This document shows positions 35,616-37,107 of a stretch of 37,107 nt of DNA, piece after piece (positions within the stretch are counted from its first letter, which is position 1; every line of letters starts with the position of its first letter). The position numbers and the translations under genes are program-made. The notes beneath the pieces are model-generated. The model saw nothing but the letters and a program-made list of their open reading frames with translations, was not told where the DNA came from and did no database searches. This DNA comes from Aquabacterium sp. (GTDB taxonomy: Bacteria; Pseudomonadota; Gammaproteobacteria; Burkholderiales; Burkholderiaceae_C): positions 1-37,107 of the forward strand of contig JAGOKC010000013.1 in the NCBI GenBank assembly GCA_017994835.1. Reading direction: 5' to 3'.

Positions 35616-36362
35616 TCAGTTCATGAACATGCCGCCATTGACGTGCAGTTCTTGTCCAGTTACGTACCCTGCCTGAGGTGACGCCAGATAGGCGACGGCC
35701 TCGGCGATGTCCTCGGGCTGACCCAGCCGACCCAGCGGAATCTGGGTCTTGAGGGATGCATGCTGTTCTTCCGACAGCGCTTTGGTCATGTCGGTGTCGA
35801 TGAAGCCGGGTGCCACACAGTTGACGGTGATGTTGCGGCTGCCCAGTTCGCGTGCCAGCGCGCGGGTCATGCCTGCCACACCGGCCTTGGCCGCCGCATA
35901 GTTGGCCTGACCTGGGTTGCCGCTGGCCCCCACCACCGAAGTGATGTTGACGATGCGGCCATAACGTTGCTTCATCATGGGTCGCATCACGGCACGGCTC
36001 ATGCGGAAAACCGCCTTGAGGTTGGTGTCGATGACGGCGTCCCAGTCTTCGTCTTTCATGCGCATGGCCAATGTGTCTCGGGTGATGCCCGCATTGTTGA
36101 CCAGAATATGCAGCGCACCGTGCTCTTTGATGATCGCATCAAGGGTGGCATCAACGGCCGCCGCATCGGTGACGTTCAGCACCACACCTTTGGAGCCCTC
36201 AAAGGCCGACAGACCCTCGGTGATGGCTTGTGCGCCACTGTCCGTGGTGGCCGTACCGATGACCTTGACGCCACGCTGGGCCAGGGCCACGGCAATGGCG
36301 CGACCGATGCCGCGGCTGGCACCCGTCACGAGGGCCACTTGTCCTTTGTAATCGGTGCTCAT
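35616..36362 (-). CDS. fabG: 3-oxoacyl-[ACP] reductase
   Basis: FabG reduces 3-oxoacyl-ACP with NADPH. The 248-residue short-chain dehydrogenase has TGASRGIGRA (nucleotide loop), NNAG, Ser in NITSVVGASG and YxxxK in ANYAAAKAG, and the C-terminal GYVTGQELHVNGGMFMN. The ATG at 36362 overlaps the fabD stop as ATGA. Confidence 0.98.
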   Translation of the reverse strand: MSTDYKGQVALVTGASRGIGRAIAVALAQRGVKVIGTATTDSGAQAITEGLSAFEGSKGVVLNVTDAAAVDATLDAIIKEHGALHILVNNAGITRDTLAMRMKDEDWDAVIDTNLKAVFRMSRAVMRPMMKQRYGRIVNITSVVGASGNPGQANYAAAKAGVAGMTRALARELGSRNITVNCVAPGFIDTDMTKALSEEQHASLKTQIPLGRLGQPEDIAEAVAYLASPQAGYVTGQELHVNGGMFMN

Positions 36363-37107
36363 GCCAGCAAATCCTTCGCTTCGGCCAGCGAGGCCGGATC
36401 AAATATGGTGGTGGTGACCAGGTCACCGTCGATGCGCTTGACCATGCCGGCCAGCACCTTGCCTGGGCCGCACTCGATCACATGAGTCAGACCACGCGCC
36501 TTGAGCGCCTGAATGGTCTCCACCCAACGCACCGGACCAAATGCCTGGCGATACAGCGCATCGCGCAACGCATCGGCCTCGGTGGCTGTCGCCACGTCGA
36601 TGTTGTTGAGCACGCTGATGGCAGGCACCGCAAATGGGGTTGCGGCCAGCTTTTCCTTCAGTCGCTCAGCGGCGGGCTTCATCAAGCTGGAGTGGAACGG
36701 TGCCGACACGGGCAGCGACAGCGCGCGTTTGGCACCTGCGGCCTTCAACACCTCGCAAGCCTTCTCGACGGCGGCCTTGGTGCCGGCGATCACGGTCTGC
36801 TTGGGGTCGTTGAAATTGACGGCCTCGACCGGTTCTCCCACGGCCGCAGCGGCTTCGGCGCATCCAGCCTTCACGGCCTCGGCGTCCAGGCCCAGGATGG
36901 CGGCCATGCCGCCCACGCCCACGGGTACAGCCTCTTGCATGGCCTGTGCACGGAAACGCACCAGCGGCAAGGCGTCCTTTAACGTCAGAGCACCAGCGGC
37001 CACCAGGGCGCTGTACTCGCCCAGCGAATGGCCAGCCACCACAGCAGGGATCAGTCCAGCCTCGGCTTGCCAGGCACGCCAGCAGGCCACACCAGCGGTC
37101 AGCATGA
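36359..37107 (-). CDS. fabD: Malonyl-CoA:ACP transacylase, C-terminal part (cut by window edge)
   Basis: FabD loads malonate from malonyl-CoA onto ACP. About 249 codons are present, from the window edge to the stop at 36359; roughly the first 60-65 residues lie outside. The active-site motif GHSLGEYSAL carries the serine nucleophile, and VSAPFHSSLM the histidine. NNIDV and ECGPGKVL also fit the family. It heads the visible fabD-fabG-acpP-fabF order; fabH probably precedes it outside the window. Confidence 0.97.
   Translation of the reverse strand, partial: MLTAGVACWRAWQAEAGLIPAVVAGHSLGEYSALVAAGALTLKDALPLVRFRAQAMQEAVPVGVGGMAAILGLDAEAVKAGCAEAAAAVGEPVEAVNFNDPKQTVIAGTKAAVEKACEVLKAAGAKRALSLPVSAPFHSSLMKPAAERLKEKLAATPFAVPAISVLNNIDVATATEADALRDALYRQAFGPVRWVETIQALKARGLTHVIECGPGKVLAGMVKRIDGDLVTTTIFDPASLAEAKDLLA

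Overview
The window is chromosomal core DNA from a GC-rich betaproteobacterium, most likely order Burkholderiales (a Comamonadaceae/Sphaerotilaceae-type genome). The evidence is the gene order (glyS-glyQ-lnt-corC; cobW-dksA-STAS-hslV-hslU; rluC divergent from rne; fabD-fabG-acpP-fabF-x-rpoE-rseA-degP-lepA-lepB-DUF4845-rnc-era-recO-pdxJ-acpS-nagZ) and the sequence types, such as a beta-type DksA and an Arg-rich RNase E. I see no mobile element, tRNA, rRNA, CRISPR array or phage gene. Nearly all of the DNA is coding, often with 1-8 nt overlaps.

Layout. (1) 1-3990, minus: glyS (cut by the window edge), glyQ, lnt, corC. (2) 4105-9743, plus: a COG0523/CobW metal GTPase with a His-rich loop, a possible 19-residue ORF, DksA lacking three of its four zinc-finger cysteines, a STAS-domain protein of unknown role, and hslVU behind a heat-shock-like promoter and a perfect palindrome. 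(3) 9733-10509, minus: coaX, overlapping hslU tail to tail. (4) 10749-12282, plus: an exported chalcone-isomerase-like protein and an HDOD protein. (5) 12294-15523, minus: rluC, a HAD phosphatase, a Rieske protein and an S49 peptidase. (6) 15506-21222, plus: a leader of about 710 nt, rne with a strong terminator, and a long-chain acyl-CoA synthetase. (7) 21263-37107, minus: one long co-oriented block in transcription order fabD (cut by the edge), fabG, acpP, fabF, a two-TM protein, rpoE, rseA, degP, lepA, lepB, DUF4845, rnc, era, recO, pdxJ, acpS, nagZ.

How the genes fit together. The minus block joins fatty-acid synthesis (FabD/FabG/ACP/FabF, with AcpS charging ACP) to envelope stress control (RpoE/RseA/DegP), protein export (LepB), translation and RNA processing (LepA, RNase III, Era), recombination (RecO), vitamin B6 (PdxJ) and peptidoglycan recycling (NagZ). 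The rluC/rne pair and hslVU add RNA decay and proteolysis.

I found no convincing new multi-gene system; this is mostly a housekeeping region. The most interesting material is non-coding: the long structured rne leader, a terminator-like hairpin whose U-tract touches the lepA start codon, three perfect hairpins in front of rnc, the palindrome in front of hslV, and the cobW/dksA pair. The missing rseB and the small coupled membrane protein in front of rpoE are also worth checking. All structures were read by eye; no folding or database search was run.
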